Source: Huiozyma naganishii CBS 8797 (lineage: Eukaryota > Ascomycota > Saccharomycetes > Saccharomycetales > Saccharomycetaceae). Taken from it: DNA of 64,000 bases. Both the position numbers and the translations under genes were made by a program. Below the pieces are notes generated by a model. That model was not told the DNA's origin. It searched no databases and saw only the letters and a list, made by a program, of their open reading frames with translations. Below are positions 55,556 through 64,000 of this stretch, in pieces. The first letter of the stretch is position 1. The number at the start of each line of letters is the position of its first letter. Location of the stretch: assembly GCF_000348985.1 (NCBI RefSeq), contig NC_035922.1, forward strand, positions 62,001 through 126,000. Reading direction: 5' to 3'.

Positions 55556-57535
55556 TCATGGTTCGTCTTTGCTCGATTTCCCGAGCTCGCGCTGCGGCAC
55601 ATGACTGTTATTCGACGTTATTGTCGGTGATGCAGATGTCATGTGCGTTTCTGCCGTGTTTCTCCTCGTCTTGCTGTCTTGATCCGGCGAAGTAACGTCG
55701 TTACCGAAATTGAAGAACCGATTGCCAATGGGGGTCTGACCCACACCAATGTATGGTGTGAGACCCGTGTTCCCGCTTGTTGAATCGTAACCGTTCATTG
55801 CCGGGTTGTTCGATGCGGAGGGCATGTTCATGAATCTTCCTGAGTTATTTGCAGTGGCGCTGTTCGGCCCGAAATTCCAATCTTGGAACATCGATATCGA
55901 GACGCTCGGGGACGGGATCATCAGATCGTTGCTGTTGAACTTGGTGGCCCCTGACGTGCTGGCTCCCGTGTCTACGGTCATCCCCGCAGGGTTGGTGTTG
56001 TTGGAGGAGGAGGCGTCGTGTAACGGTGAGGAGGACCTCATCGGCGGCTGTGGTTGTGTCATGTACTTGTAAGATGAGGGCATTGTCTGCTGCACGTTTG
56101 GTCCCGCCTGCAGGTTTTGGTTGTAGTTGTTGTTATTATTGTGGTGGTGGTGGTGAGTGTGTAGCGTGGGTCCCGTCTTACCCTCGACCGTCGGGCTCTT
56201 TGGATTGTCTGAATTGGCCAAGTTCTTTGCCCCGTTGTGAGATAGCCTGTCGTTTAGCAGTTTGTAGTTGTTGAAGTTATTGTGGGCCATGTTGGACCCC
56301 TGTAGCGGTGTGGCGACGTACGGTGGCATGGACGCAGAAGCAGACAGTAAGGGCGGAAGCCCGCTCCCGAAGGAGAACGCATGGTTCCCCGAGGACGGGA
56401 CCCTCAGAGAATTGTTCTTATTCATCTCGTTCTTCTCCATGGTGAGCGGCCCCATAGACGTCGGAGTGCCGTTTTTCGAGTTGAGGTCGCTGTTTATGAT
56501 CTGCTGCTGCGATGCCCTGTTGGCAAGCACGTCTTGTCCCACTGCCATGGATGAGTTACTTATGGTGGTGTTCCCCGTGTTCCCCGCATTATTATTATTA
56601 TTGTTGTTGTTGTTGCTGTTATTGTTGTTATTGGAACCTTTGTACCTTTCCGGGGAGTCCTTGCCATACGCGTTTGCTGAGCCCGAGGACGGTTCGCTCG
56701 GTAATCTGTTGTTCCCCACGGCGTAATTGTTAGGGATCTGTACGCGGAGTACTGGTCTTGAAAGCGACTTCCGCGGGTTGTAACTAGGTGTTTGTTTCCC
56801 CGCACCAGCGGCCAGCAATGACGGTGGCGATGTTTCCTGTTTGAGACTCGGTGCAGCGACAGACCCGTGTCTACTCTTCGGGGTGGCCCCCTGTGGGTAT
56901 GTGTTTATGGACCCCAAAGTCTTGAACTGGTTCTGTACCCTCTGTTGCAAGCTGTTCATGTTCATTTGATCCTGTGCAGATTTCCCCAGTGTAATTGCGC
57001 TTCGACTTCTCTTATGGCGGTTCGCCGGTGTGTGTCTTGGTGTTGCACGCGGTGTCCCATCCACCTCGTCATCATTCTCATCGTCATCGTCGTCATCGTC
57101 GTCGTCGTCCTCATCTGTACGGTAACTGGTACTATTTTTGCTCGGCCTTCTCGCGTGTGACCTTGTTATTGTAGAGGGCAAAGTCCTCTTGAATTTGTGT
57201 TCCTGTTGCAAGTAATTGAGTGAATTCCGAGCACCGTCTCTTCTCAGGTTAATGGTTTGCTTTTTCCTGTACATGGGACCGTAATCCGCTGGATCCTTCG
57301 TGTCATGCGGCAGCGTGTGGTCATTCTGGTATAAATTAATCAGTTGATCCGGTTCCACAGAGGAGAACTCGTAGAAAGTGTTGTTAGTCCCCAGTATAAG
57401 CACAGTGACGTCCACGGAACACAGTACAGCGAGCTCGTGCGCCTTCTTGAACAAACCGGCCTTCCGTTTTATAAACGTGACGGCCCTGTTCCTCTCATCT
57501 GTGATGGGTTGTATCTCGATCTTTCTCCTCCCCAT
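55556..57535 (-). CDS. RLM1: Rlm1, MADS-box factor of the cell-wall integrity pathway
   Basis: 659 residues (S. cerevisiae 676). The MADS box occupies residues 1-57 ([20 protein letters not shown] start, then [20 protein letters not shown]), binding CTA(A/T)4TAG elements of cell-wall genes after activation by Slt2. The rest is disordered, with an acidic poly-Asp block near 143-155, a poly-Asn block near 300-315, many Ser/Thr-Pro sites and a His/Asn-rich stretch near 465. Slt2 docking and phosphorylation sites are expected in the C-terminal half but are not assigned here. Smi1/Knr4, a partner of Slt2, is also in this window. Confidence 0.95.
   Translation of the reverse strand: MGRRKIEIQPITDERNRAVTFIKRKAGLFKKAHELAVLCSVDVTVLILGTNNTFYEFSSVEPDQLINLYQNDHTLPHDTKDPADYGPMYRKKQTINLRRDGARNSLNYLQQEHKFKRTLPSTITRSHARRPSKNSTSYRTDEDDDDDDDDDDENDDEVDGTPRATPRHTPANRHKRSRSAITLGKSAQDQMNMNSLQQRVQNQFKTLGSINTYPQGATPKSRHGSVAAPSLKQETSPPSLLAAGAGKQTPSYNPRKSLSRPVLRVQIPNNYAVGNNRLPSEPSSGSANAYGKDSPERYKGSNNNNNSNNNNNNNNNAGNTGNTTISNSSMAVGQDVLANRASQQQIINSDLNSKNGTPTSMGPLTMEKNEMNKNNSLRVPSSGNHAFSFGSGLPPLLSASASMPPYVATPLQGSNMAHNNFNNYKLLNDRLSHNGAKNLANSDNPKSPTVEGKTGPTLHTHHHHHNNNNNYNQNLQAGPNVQQTMPSSYKYMTQPQPPMRSSSPLHDASSSNNTNPAGMTVDTGASTSGATKFNSNDLMIPSPSVSISMFQDWNFGPNSATANNSGRFMNMPSASNNPAMNGYDSTSGNTGLTPYIGVGQTPIGNRFFNFGNDVTSPDQDSKTRRNTAETHMTSASPTITSNNSHVPQRELGKSSKDEP
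56581..56632 (-). repeat. Poly-Asn trinucleotide repeat in RLM1
   Basis: ATT/GTT triplets on the plus strand encode a run of about 15 Asn with one Ser in Rlm1. Length polymorphism is expected. Confidence 0.8.
57066..57116 (-). repeat. Poly-Asp/Glu trinucleotide repeat in RLM1
   Basis: Repeated TCA/TCG/TCC triplets on the plus strand encode an Asp/Glu-rich block of Rlm1 downstream of the MADS region. Confidence 0.75.
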
Positions 57536-58575
57536 ATCTTCTGGAAGCTATGAGATGCACTAGAGCAATGGCAAGCGAGGAGGATATATAAATAAACAAC
57601 TTAAAGATCCAAGCACACGCTTGCTCTTGTATATGGGAACGGGGTACACTTCTTTTCTGGAAAATCCGGTTCCCAAACGTGTATGTAGTAACACTTCTTT
57701 GTACAATCTATCAAACGTAAAATAAATCCACGCACGCACGCCCACGCAAATCCCCAATTCGTCTCCCGGTCTGTCTCTCTCTCTCTCTATGTACTACCCC
57801 TGCAAACCGTGCAAGTTGTCGAGAGGGTGCAGAGATCAAGAGAAGCGATGAACTTGTCTAGAATATCAGTCTCGAGAGAGTAAGCAAGAGTGAAGAGTAT
57901 GAGAAGAGAAGAGAGAAGGTTTATTTTTAGAAACAAAAGAAGCTGCAATAAACTGGATTTCCCCCTTGGGAAAGAGACAAATTAGGAGAAGACGGAAAGG
58001 AGAAAGAAGGCGACGGAAGGGCGGGTAGCACCCAGACACCCGGGTAGCGCACGTGACTTACAGATATGACGTCATTGTGTCTGGTTTCCGTATCACGTGA
58101 CAGAGCACGCCATCACCCGGCCTGTGGAGTGCCCTCCCCTTTTTTTAGCCGAGGCTCTCTTTTCTCGGGCGGTCGTTCCTGGGAAAGTCCGATGTGGCCG
58201 ACGTTGCGCGATTACAACACCGCGCGGGTAACACCGCGCCCCAGAAAACACCGCAGAGGCCGTGGACTTTCTCTCCGGGAAGCCACCCGGTCATCACTTT
58301 GCACGGCCGCTCGGCTTCTCCGGGGCAGTCTCGTTCTTTGGTGTCAAATTGCACATCTCTAGCTTTCTTTCTATATATAGAGGGAGCTTTTCAGATGTGT
58401 ATATAAGCATCTGTGGGAAAGGATATTACTTAATACTATATTTCTACTTGTGCAAGTAGTTCCTGTGTTCACAACTCGACACGGTTTAGTGCGTTGCAAC
58501 ATATTTTTATATATATAGATCCGCATCGCAACTACATATATAGTTAGTTAGAAAGGGAACTTACCACTCTGAAAC
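57536..58575. other. Long RLM1/YDC1 divergent promoter
   Basis: About 1 kb without a supported gene. RLM1 side: CGCACGCACG units near 57731 and a (CT)n tract near 57772-57788. Middle: purine-rich GAAGAGAAGAG tract near 57900. Right: E-boxes and a CRE at 58050-58099, Reb1-type CGGGTAA at 58225, then several TATATATA stretches near 58371, 58400 and 58508 that could serve YDC1. Confidence 0.6.
58050..58100. promoter_or_regulatory. CACGTG - ATGACGTCAT - TCACGTGA cluster
   Basis: CACGTG at 58050-58055 (in GCACGTGAC), a perfect 10-base CRE ATGACGTCAT at 58066-58075, and TCACGTGA at 58093-58100. CACGTG is a Cbf1/Pho4-class site; TGACGTCA is the ATF/CREB site used by Sko1, Aca1 and Cst6. They are compactly spaced between a MAP-kinase-target factor gene and a ceramidase gene. 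Factor identity is inferred. Confidence 0.7.
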
Positions 58576-59615
58576 ATGTCGATTTTGAGATGGCCTTATC
58601 CAGAACCACCAGCAAATGGTGGGTTTTGGGGGAGACCACTGCGATCATTGATTGGTGTGAGGAAAACTATGTTGTTTCCAAGTACGTCGCGGAATGGTCC
58701 AACACTATTAGTAACTCGATGTTCTTGCTCACAGCTGCGTATTCCACGTACTGTGCGTACAGAAACGGGTTAGAACGCAGATTTATACTGATAGGTTTGG
58801 GGTTTGCGTTGGTGGGTGTTGGATCCTGGTTGTTCCATATGACTTTGAAATTCAGATTCCAGTTACTAGACGAATTGCCCATGGTGTACGCAACGGCGAT
58901 CCCAGCGTGGTCTGTCTTCTGCGAGTTCAATTGGTCCACGTACAGGTATCACACGGAGAAAGTGTCTCCTAAAAAGCAACTGTGGATGTTTTTCGGGATT
59001 ATGTCCTTCGTCACAGCGCTCACATACGTTTACATCAAGTACCGGATTGTGCTTCTGTTCCAGTTTCTGTACGGGCTGCTCACCATCGCAGTCGTGGCTA
59101 TATCCACATCCTTCGCATACTTTATGGAGGCTAAGGACCCCATGGTCAAGAAGAACCTGTGCGCGACAATGGGACTAGGTATAGTCCTCTTCTCCGTTGG
59201 GTTTGTGTTCTGGGAAATGGATCAACTGTTCTGCCCCTTTTGGATCCATATTAGAAGAGAGTACCTTGCCTTACCACTAGGTGTGCTACTGGAGATGCAT
59301 GGATGGTGGCACTTGCTCACGGGGATGGGTGTTTACACTTACTTAGTCGCGTTGCAGTACTTAAGAGCACTTACACTCGGCGTCGACAAGGATTTCACTT
59401 TCATCTGGAGGTGGGGGGTTATCCCAGAGATTATTAGAAATGACCTCGCTATCACTACGAAATACTCCCTTGAGTTTTGGGGGCCATACATCTCCGAGGG
59501 TGACAACCACACCCAGGAATCGTTGCCATCGACTAACCGTGACGTCTCCGTCGCTCAGACTGCTGATCCAATGACAGGGGGGAAGGTGGTACAAACGGGG
59601 CAGGTGCAAGGATGA
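58576..59615 (+). CDS. YDC1: Alkaline ceramidase (YDC1/YPC1), apparent frameshift near the start
   Basis: An ER alkaline ceramidase hydrolysing (phyto/dihydro)ceramide, at the YPL087W (YDC1) position. Most of it reads in the frame of an ATG at 58590 (341 residues): IDWCEENYVVSKYVAEWSN, then WLFHMTLKFRFQLLDELPM, then LALPLGVLLEMHGWWHLLTGMG, which hold the metal-binding His and Asp residues (long blocks cited in part), plus several membrane spans. However the family N-terminus, of the form R-W-x-YPE-P...W, is encoded from the ATG at 58576 in another frame (MSILRWPYPEPPANGGFWG). That frame joins the main one at a five-G run (58628-58632), consistent with one missing G. Either a sequence error or a real mutation. 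YDC1 and YPC1 cannot be separated if only one copy survives. Confidence 0.9.
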
Positions 59616-59748
59616 ACTGCGATCATCTCTCCTCCCACTTGTCATTTATCTCTATAATGCGTGTATACGTATAATATTCTTTTCTTTCCACTATTAAGTT
59701 ATTCAATAATAATGATAAGTACGATGAAATGCTGCTGTGCCACAAATA

Positions 59749-61437
59749 TCACTCCTCTTCATGTAGCATCTTCGACATGTAGGGACCGTCCAGTTCATAC
59801 CCAAGCTTGTTGTAGTAGTTTCTGACACCTACACCAGAAATGACAGAGATCTTCTCGGATCCGTGCTCGACACGCGCTATCCGTTCAGCCTCCTCCATCA
59901 GCAGAGTACCAAACCCTTGATGCTGGAACTTGCGAGGGTCTCTCGAATGCAATGGTACGACGGACCCGTACACGTGCAGTTCACGGACAATAGACGTCCT
60001 CTGCTTCGTAAACTCCTTCCTGTACGTGTACTTCTTGGAACACTTCCGTAACCGCAGAAGACCAACAAGGATGTCCCTCTTCGGGTCCTCGTAGGACAAG
60101 AAAGTCTCCCACCCGCCGTTCGCATAGTAATCCCTCCTGATCAGTTCCACTTGGTCAGGCTGTACCTTGTGGTGCACCTCCTGGATACCGACTTCCCGCG
60201 TACGCACATCCCTGCACGACGTCCCGAAATCCTTCATTCTCGCAAGCGCCAACTCCCGCAGGTTCCCGTTGTCGACACCAGATGTCACCAGGGGCATCGG
60301 GATGTCTCTCTGGACACGGTATATTCTCGTCCAAGGTGGTACCAGCGCGAGTATCCGCGCAACAAGATCCACCAGTGCGTTCGCGTTGTATGACTTGTAC
60401 CTCCCAGTCTTCCACAGCTCGTACAGCCCAGTACCCCTGATGACCAAAGTAGGGTATATCTTCAACCCATCGGTCCTGAAATCAGGGTTCTCGAAGTACT
60501 CCTTGAATTGCTCGAGGTCCCGCTCCATCCCGACGTTGGGCAGATCGGGCATCATGTGCGAGACAACTTTGTAACCTGCATCCTTTGCAACAGCGAAAGT
60601 GTCACACACAGCCTTCACCGTGTGACCTCTGTTGGTGTCCCTAGCGACATCCTCGTACAGAGACTGTACACCGATCTCCAGCCGCGTGCACCCATACCGC
60701 AACATGTCGTCCAAATGCGTCTCCGTACAATAGTCCGGTCTAGTCTCGATAGTGATCCCAACACATTTGGTCAAACTCTGCTGCGAATACGCAATCGCCT
60801 CATCCAAGTTGTTACCGTTGAACCCTGAAAGCGCGTTATGCAACTGCGTGATGAATTCCTCCCTGTAGTCCTGAGGAAGCGACATGAATGTCCCCCCCAT
60901 CACGACGTACTCGACTTTGTCTATCGAGTGACCCAACTGCTTCAACTGTTCCACACGTCCCCGCGCCTGCTCGTACGGATCGTAACGTGCCCTGATCGCA
61001 CGCATCGACGTCGGCTCGTACCCTGTGTACGACTGCGTCGAGTACTCGAAATCCGAATCCGGCCCACCTGGGCAGTACACGCAGATGTTCCCCGTGTACG
61101 CAATGTGCGGACACCTGTGCGGCTTGCACATCACTGCGACGACCGCGATCCCAGAGGCGGTCCGAACGGGCTTCGCCTTCAACTTGGGGAGAAGGTACTT
61201 CTTGTACTGGTCCGGGATCGAGTTGATAATGTCCGTCAGCCGCGGCTGCTGCTTCAGCTTGTACTTCTTCGAGTACTTCGTGATCAACCCGTTCAGATTC
61301 ACCTCCTTCATCGACCCATCTAGTAGCGAGTCCGTCAACTCGGAGACAACACCCCCACAACATTGAATAAACCGCTCCTTCTCAGGTGGTAGGTTCTTCG
61401 TCTGATTCGTCTTCGGTCCCTTCCCATGACGCGCCAT
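59749..61437 (-). CDS. ELP3: Elp3, Elongator catalytic subunit
   Basis: 562 residues (S. cerevisiae 557), catalysing carboxymethylation-type modification of wobble uridines. The radical SAM domain (about 90-370) has the Cys cluster in [21 protein letters not shown], then [18 protein letters not shown] and [11 protein letters not shown]. The C-terminal acetyl-CoA-binding GNAT domain (about 400-560) has [28 protein letters not shown] and the end [13 protein letters not shown]. Partner subunit gene ELP4 is about 15 kb to the left. Start ATG at 61437. Divergent from SEC16. Confidence 0.98.
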   Translation of the reverse strand: MARHGKGPKTNQTKNLPPEKERFIQCCGGVVSELTDSLLDGSMKEVNLNGLITKYSKKYKLKQQPRLTDIINSIPDQYKKYLLPKLKAKPVRTASGIAVVAVMCKPHRCPHIAYTGNICVYCPGGPDSDFEYSTQSYTGYEPTSMRAIRARYDPYEQARGRVEQLKQLGHSIDKVEYVVMGGTFMSLPQDYREEFITQLHNALSGFNGNNLDEAIAYSQQSLTKCVGITIETRPDYCTETHLDDMLRYGCTRLEIGVQSLYEDVARDTNRGHTVKAVCDTFAVAKDAGYKVVSHMMPDLPNVGMERDLEQFKEYFENPDFRTDGLKIYPTLVIRGTGLYELWKTGRYKSYNANALVDLVARILALVPPWTRIYRVQRDIPMPLVTSGVDNGNLRELALARMKDFGTSCRDVRTREVGIQEVHHKVQPDQVELIRRDYYANGGWETFLSYEDPKRDILVGLLRLRKCSKKYTYRKEFTKQRTSIVRELHVYGSVVPLHSRDPRKFQHQGFGTLLMEEAERIARVEHGSEKISVISGVGVRNYYNKLGYELDGPYMSKMLHEEE

Positions 61438-61767
61438 TTTTCTTCCTCAGGTTCTCTGTGCGGTCTATTCCCTGCGGTTACTCGTACCGCTATCCAATCT
61501 GAGCAGATGGCGTGTACAGGTCTGGTACAGTTCGAAGTCATCGCTTCCCAAAAAGTGAAAAATTTTGGAAGTGAACAATCACTTTCGACGAATCGTGAAA
61601 GTGGTGATTTTTCGGTTTCGAGATCTCGAGAGGTGTCGTACACGAAAGACTCAAAGGTTGTTTGGAACGGTGTGAGAGGGTCCCCAGTACGTTTCTGCTG
61701 TAGCTGCCGTGAAAGGGAACACAAGCAGGATCGCGTTTCCTCTTCTTCTTTTTTTTGCTCTTCAACT
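61438..61767. other. ELP3/SEC16 divergent promoter
   Basis: No gene seen. A 24-base near-palindrome CACTTTCGACGA/ATCGTGAAAGTG lies at 61580-61603, a CGAGATCTCG palindrome at 61619-61628, and a T-rich tract at 61740-61756 just before the SEC16 start. Confidence 0.6.
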
Positions 61768-64000
61768 ATGACTCCCGAGGCTAAGAGGAAGAAGAACCAG
61801 AAGAAAAAACAGAAGCAGAAGCAGAAGCAGAAGGAACAGCAAGCGGCTGCGCTGGCATCTGCATCTGCATCTGCATCTGGGTCTGCCTCTGGGTCTGTCA
61901 GTGGGTCTGCAGGTGGGTCTATTCCCGTTGAGGATTCACTAGGGGAAAACACTACTGATTTGGTCGACGACAGCGTAGAGGAATCACTAGCGGGCGAATC
62001 GCTGTCTCAGGATGGCAACTCTGGAGATGTAGTGATTGAGGAACACACTGCTGCTGCTGTTTCTGCCATTGGTGAACCGGGGCAAACCGGAGGCCAACTG
62101 GAGCACCCAGATACTGTTTCCTCAGAGACTCAACAGGTTGGTGCCGGGTTTTCGACGGTACAAGACGCAGAGTCATCGTTTCCGGTTACACAAAGCATTG
62201 CCGAAACAGATTCCGTAATTGATGAGAGAGAATTGACGCCAGTTCAAGCACCTGTTGAAATAACGCAAGAAGAACAATCCGCACGGGTATCGCCACAAGA
62301 AACGAGCCTGGAATTCCAGAGTAATAGGGAAAATCAGCAAGACACAACTGATGTGCATGCATCGAATATTATTAAGTCAGAAGGGATGCCCTGTGAGGTG
62401 GAGACTACACAAGACACTCAAGAAGATGTCGTGCCCGAACAAAGAGAGAGTACAGACACTGAGGTACAGAAACAAGCAACAAAAGCTCTCGATACTAAAC
62501 TACAAGAGGAGAATATAGAGGTAAACTTTTTGAGTGCTGTAGATGATCATGTAACTGAGATTCAGGACCCGGTTCCAGAGAATGCTGGACATGAACAATG
62601 TACCCCGTTGAGCGGGCCTGAACATGAACTTGATCCCCAACAGACCACGGACAATCTGTTTGGCGAATCAGATCAAGCACCATCCGCTCAAACTGATACG
62701 GACGATCTGTTTGCGGGAACTACGGCCAATGACGAAAAAATGCCTTGGGATAATGATGAACTCACAGGTACAGCAGAAACGGTAGGGGAAAACGATGAGG
62801 CCAACAATACTGTGATAGAAACACCCTTGGAAAGTAGGCACGACGAAACGGAACCTGACATCCCATCAGTAATTGCTGAGTCGGAAGAAAATGGGCACCC
62901 ACAGGAAGAATATACCGATGATGCCATTGTAACAGTTACGACTGATCAGCAAGATATCCCGCCATTGGCGACTCAACCACAAGTACAGCCGCCTTCGAGT
63001 ATGGAACACCGAACAGTTGACGAAATAATGCCTTGGGAAAATGAGACTCGCACTGAAAGTGCCGAGGATACACATGAAACTACGGACGCACCGGCTATAA
63101 TGTTAAACGACGCCTCAGACCTGTTTGGAGACAAGGTAACTACTGATGAGGTTCTTCCTTGGGATATGGAACCAGCAAAAAATGAGCTTTCAACGTGGAG
63201 TAAAAAATCAGATGAACAAGAAGAAAATGTCACTGAACAGCCAACTGTCGGCCAAAAAATGCATGTTAGCGAGGAGTCCAATCTCGGCGAAGAATCCAAC
63301 ATTGGTGAAGAGGCTACCGTCAAGAAATTTTCGTTTCTGCAAGATGACGACGACCTATTAGATGATGATGACAGTTTCTTAGAATCAGAGGACGATGAAT
63401 TAGAACCAAAGCAAGAAAGCTACGTATCTGAAGGCATCTCAGAACAGCCACAAACTGAATCTCTGCAGATTCCAAAACAAACGACCAAGTATGCTCCTAC
63501 CACTGTCCCAACGTCACAACATCCTCAAGCACAACGTCAAGTATCCAATGGCTCTCTGTATCCTTCCCAGCATCAGTCCAGCACTTCCGTAGGTATTGTT
63601 ATGCCTCAGCAATATAAAAAAATGAATAAGTCAGCTGATACGGTGAACCTTGCCTCCTTGGGTTCCGCCAATACATCGTTTTTGTCAGTAGCTCCTGCAT
63701 CAGCTGTCGAAACGCAACAAGAGATACAGAAATTGGCCGAACAAAAAAAGAAATCAGACGCATATGATTTTCCATTGGCTTTGATTGGGGAAACTACCAA
63801 ACAGCAGGTGCATGCGAAACCGGTTGGTGTTTCAGTGAGAAACAAAACATCACCAATTATCCCAAGGAAACACTCATCCTCTAATTCGGCAAGTTTTTCA
63901 CGGGATGGTCTTCCACAATCTAACATGTTTCCAAATCTTCCTGTAAACCCATACGCTTCAGTAGCGGTCAAATCGCCTGTTCAGCCGGTTTACGGAATCC
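61768..64000 (+). CDS. SEC16: Sec16, COPII ER-exit-site scaffold (N-terminal part, cut by window end)
   Basis: An open frame from the ATG at 61768 to the last base, about 744 codons of what is a roughly 2200-residue protein in S. cerevisiae. Sec16 organises ER exit sites and binds Sec23, Sec24, Sec13 and Sed4. The start MTPEAKRKKNQKKK is diagnostic. The region contains repeated DLF...(L/M)PW(E/D) units (DNLFGES, DDLFAGT...KMPWD, EIMPWENE, SDLFGD...VLPWD), a pattern also seen in S. cerevisiae Sec16. The block KFSFLQDDDDLLDDDDSFLE and KKKSDAYDFPLALIGE also match. Early Ser-Ala repeats come from GCATCT units and Lys-Gln repeats from CAGAAG units. The central conserved and Sec23-binding regions lie beyond the window. 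Confidence 0.96.
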   Translation, partial: MTPEAKRKKNQKKKQKQKQKQKEQQAAALASASASASGSASGSVSGSAGGSIPVEDSLGENTTDLVDDSVEESLAGESLSQDGNSGDVVIEEHTAAAVSAIGEPGQTGGQLEHPDTVSSETQQVGAGFSTVQDAESSFPVTQSIAETDSVIDERELTPVQAPVEITQEEQSARVSPQETSLEFQSNRENQQDTTDVHASNIIKSEGMPCEVETTQDTQEDVVPEQRESTDTEVQKQATKALDTKLQEENIEVNFLSAVDDHVTEIQDPVPENAGHEQCTPLSGPEHELDPQQTTDNLFGESDQAPSAQTDTDDLFAGTTANDEKMPWDNDELTGTAETVGENDEANNTVIETPLESRHDETEPDIPSVIAESEENGHPQEEYTDDAIVTVTTDQQDIPPLATQPQVQPPSSMEHRTVDEIMPWENETRTESAEDTHETTDAPAIMLNDASDLFGDKVTTDEVLPWDMEPAKNELSTWSKKSDEQEENVTEQPTVGQKMHVSEESNLGEESNIGEEATVKKFSFLQDDDDLLDDDDSFLESEDDELEPKQESYVSEGISEQPQTESLQIPKQTTKYAPTTVPTSQHPQAQRQVSNGSLYPSQHQSSTSVGIVMPQQYKKMNKSADTVNLASLGSANTSFLSVAPASAVETQQEIQKLAEQKKKSDAYDFPLALIGETTKQQVHAKPVGVSVRNKTSPIIPRKHSSSNSASFSRDGLPQSNMFPNLPVNPYASVAVKSPVQPVYGI
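61805..61914 (+). repeat. Hexanucleotide microsatellites in SEC16 5' end
   Basis: CAGAAG units (about 61808-61831) followed by GCATCT units (about 61854-61880) and GGGTCTG units up to about 61914, encoding Gln-Lys, Ser-Ala and Gly-Ser stretches of Sec16. Confidence 0.75.

Noticed and set aside
58093..58180. Second centromere candidate at ATCACGTG
   Set aside because: The following bases are not AT-rich and no CDEIII is present.
58628..58632. Programmed -1 frameshift in the ceramidase gene
   Set aside because: No X XXY YYZ slippery heptamer is in the right phase and the product is a normal enzyme family without known frameshifting. A missing G is simpler.

Overview
This is a nuclear chromosome segment of a budding yeast of the family Saccharomycetaceae. 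Genes are compact and almost intron-free, and nearly all are recognisable as orthologues of Saccharomyces cerevisiae genes in conserved order. No ribosomal RNA, tRNA, CRISPR array, transposon, LTR or origin could be supported. Two short runs of N interrupt PHB2 and ATG21.

Layout. (1) 1-2.4 kb: a PCL1-like cyclin and an unrecognised Lys/Glu-rich small ORF, outside the main synteny. (2) 2.4-33.4 kb: a block matching S. cerevisiae chromosome VII right arm read backwards: YGR237C, SPG1, MIC26, YHB1, [RTT107], PHO81, NAS6, PHB2, SMI1/KNR4, DIE2, AMA1, HSV2, PET54, TOS2, MRPL9, CRM1. RTT107 (YHR154W in S. cerevisiae) is interleaved. (3) 34.2-64 kb: a block matching the chromosome XVI left arm: CAR1, CQD2, [ARL1], YPL108W, YPL107W, MSD1, FMP30, ELP4, ATG21, INA17, MSY1, PNG1, SEC62, SSU1, GLR1, RPS6, RLM1, YDC1/YPC1, ELP3, SEC16 (cut by the window end). 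ARL1 (YBR164C) is interleaved. Many genes expected in an unduplicated ancestor are missing from both blocks (NOG1, SSE1, SYH1 and the YBR165-172 and YHR148-153 sets). I infer a post-whole-genome-duplication lineage that kept a different copy of some genes than S. cerevisiae did. Many genes are visibly GC-rich. A GC-rich Nakaseomyces-like lineage is one possibility, but the species cannot be fixed from sequence alone.

Gene content is housekeeping. It covers mitochondrial function (SPG1, MIC26, PHB2, PET54, MRPL9, CQD2, MSD1, FMP30, INA17, MSY1), tRNA wobble modification (ELP3, ELP4), secretion and ER work (SEC16, SEC62, DIE2, PNG1, ARL1), phosphate signalling (PHO81), cell-wall signalling (SMI1/KNR4, RLM1), nitrosative, sulfite and oxidative defence (YHB1, SSU1, GLR1), phosphoinositide-binding PROPPINs (HSV2, ATG21) and cell cycle or meiosis (PCL1, TOS2, RTT107, AMA1).

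The most notable signals are regulatory or structural. Dense arrays of AR-CCCTAA (Tbf1-type) sites lie upstream of SMI1 and SSU1, with a smaller pair upstream of CAR1. A Pho4-type site sits upstream of PHO81, and paired SBF sites upstream of TOS2. AMA1 has an intron with a near-perfect Mer1 enhancer. Three genes (MIC26, MSY1, YDC1) show apparent single-base frameshifts, RPS6 lacks its usual intron, and YPL108W/YPL107W overlap by four bases.
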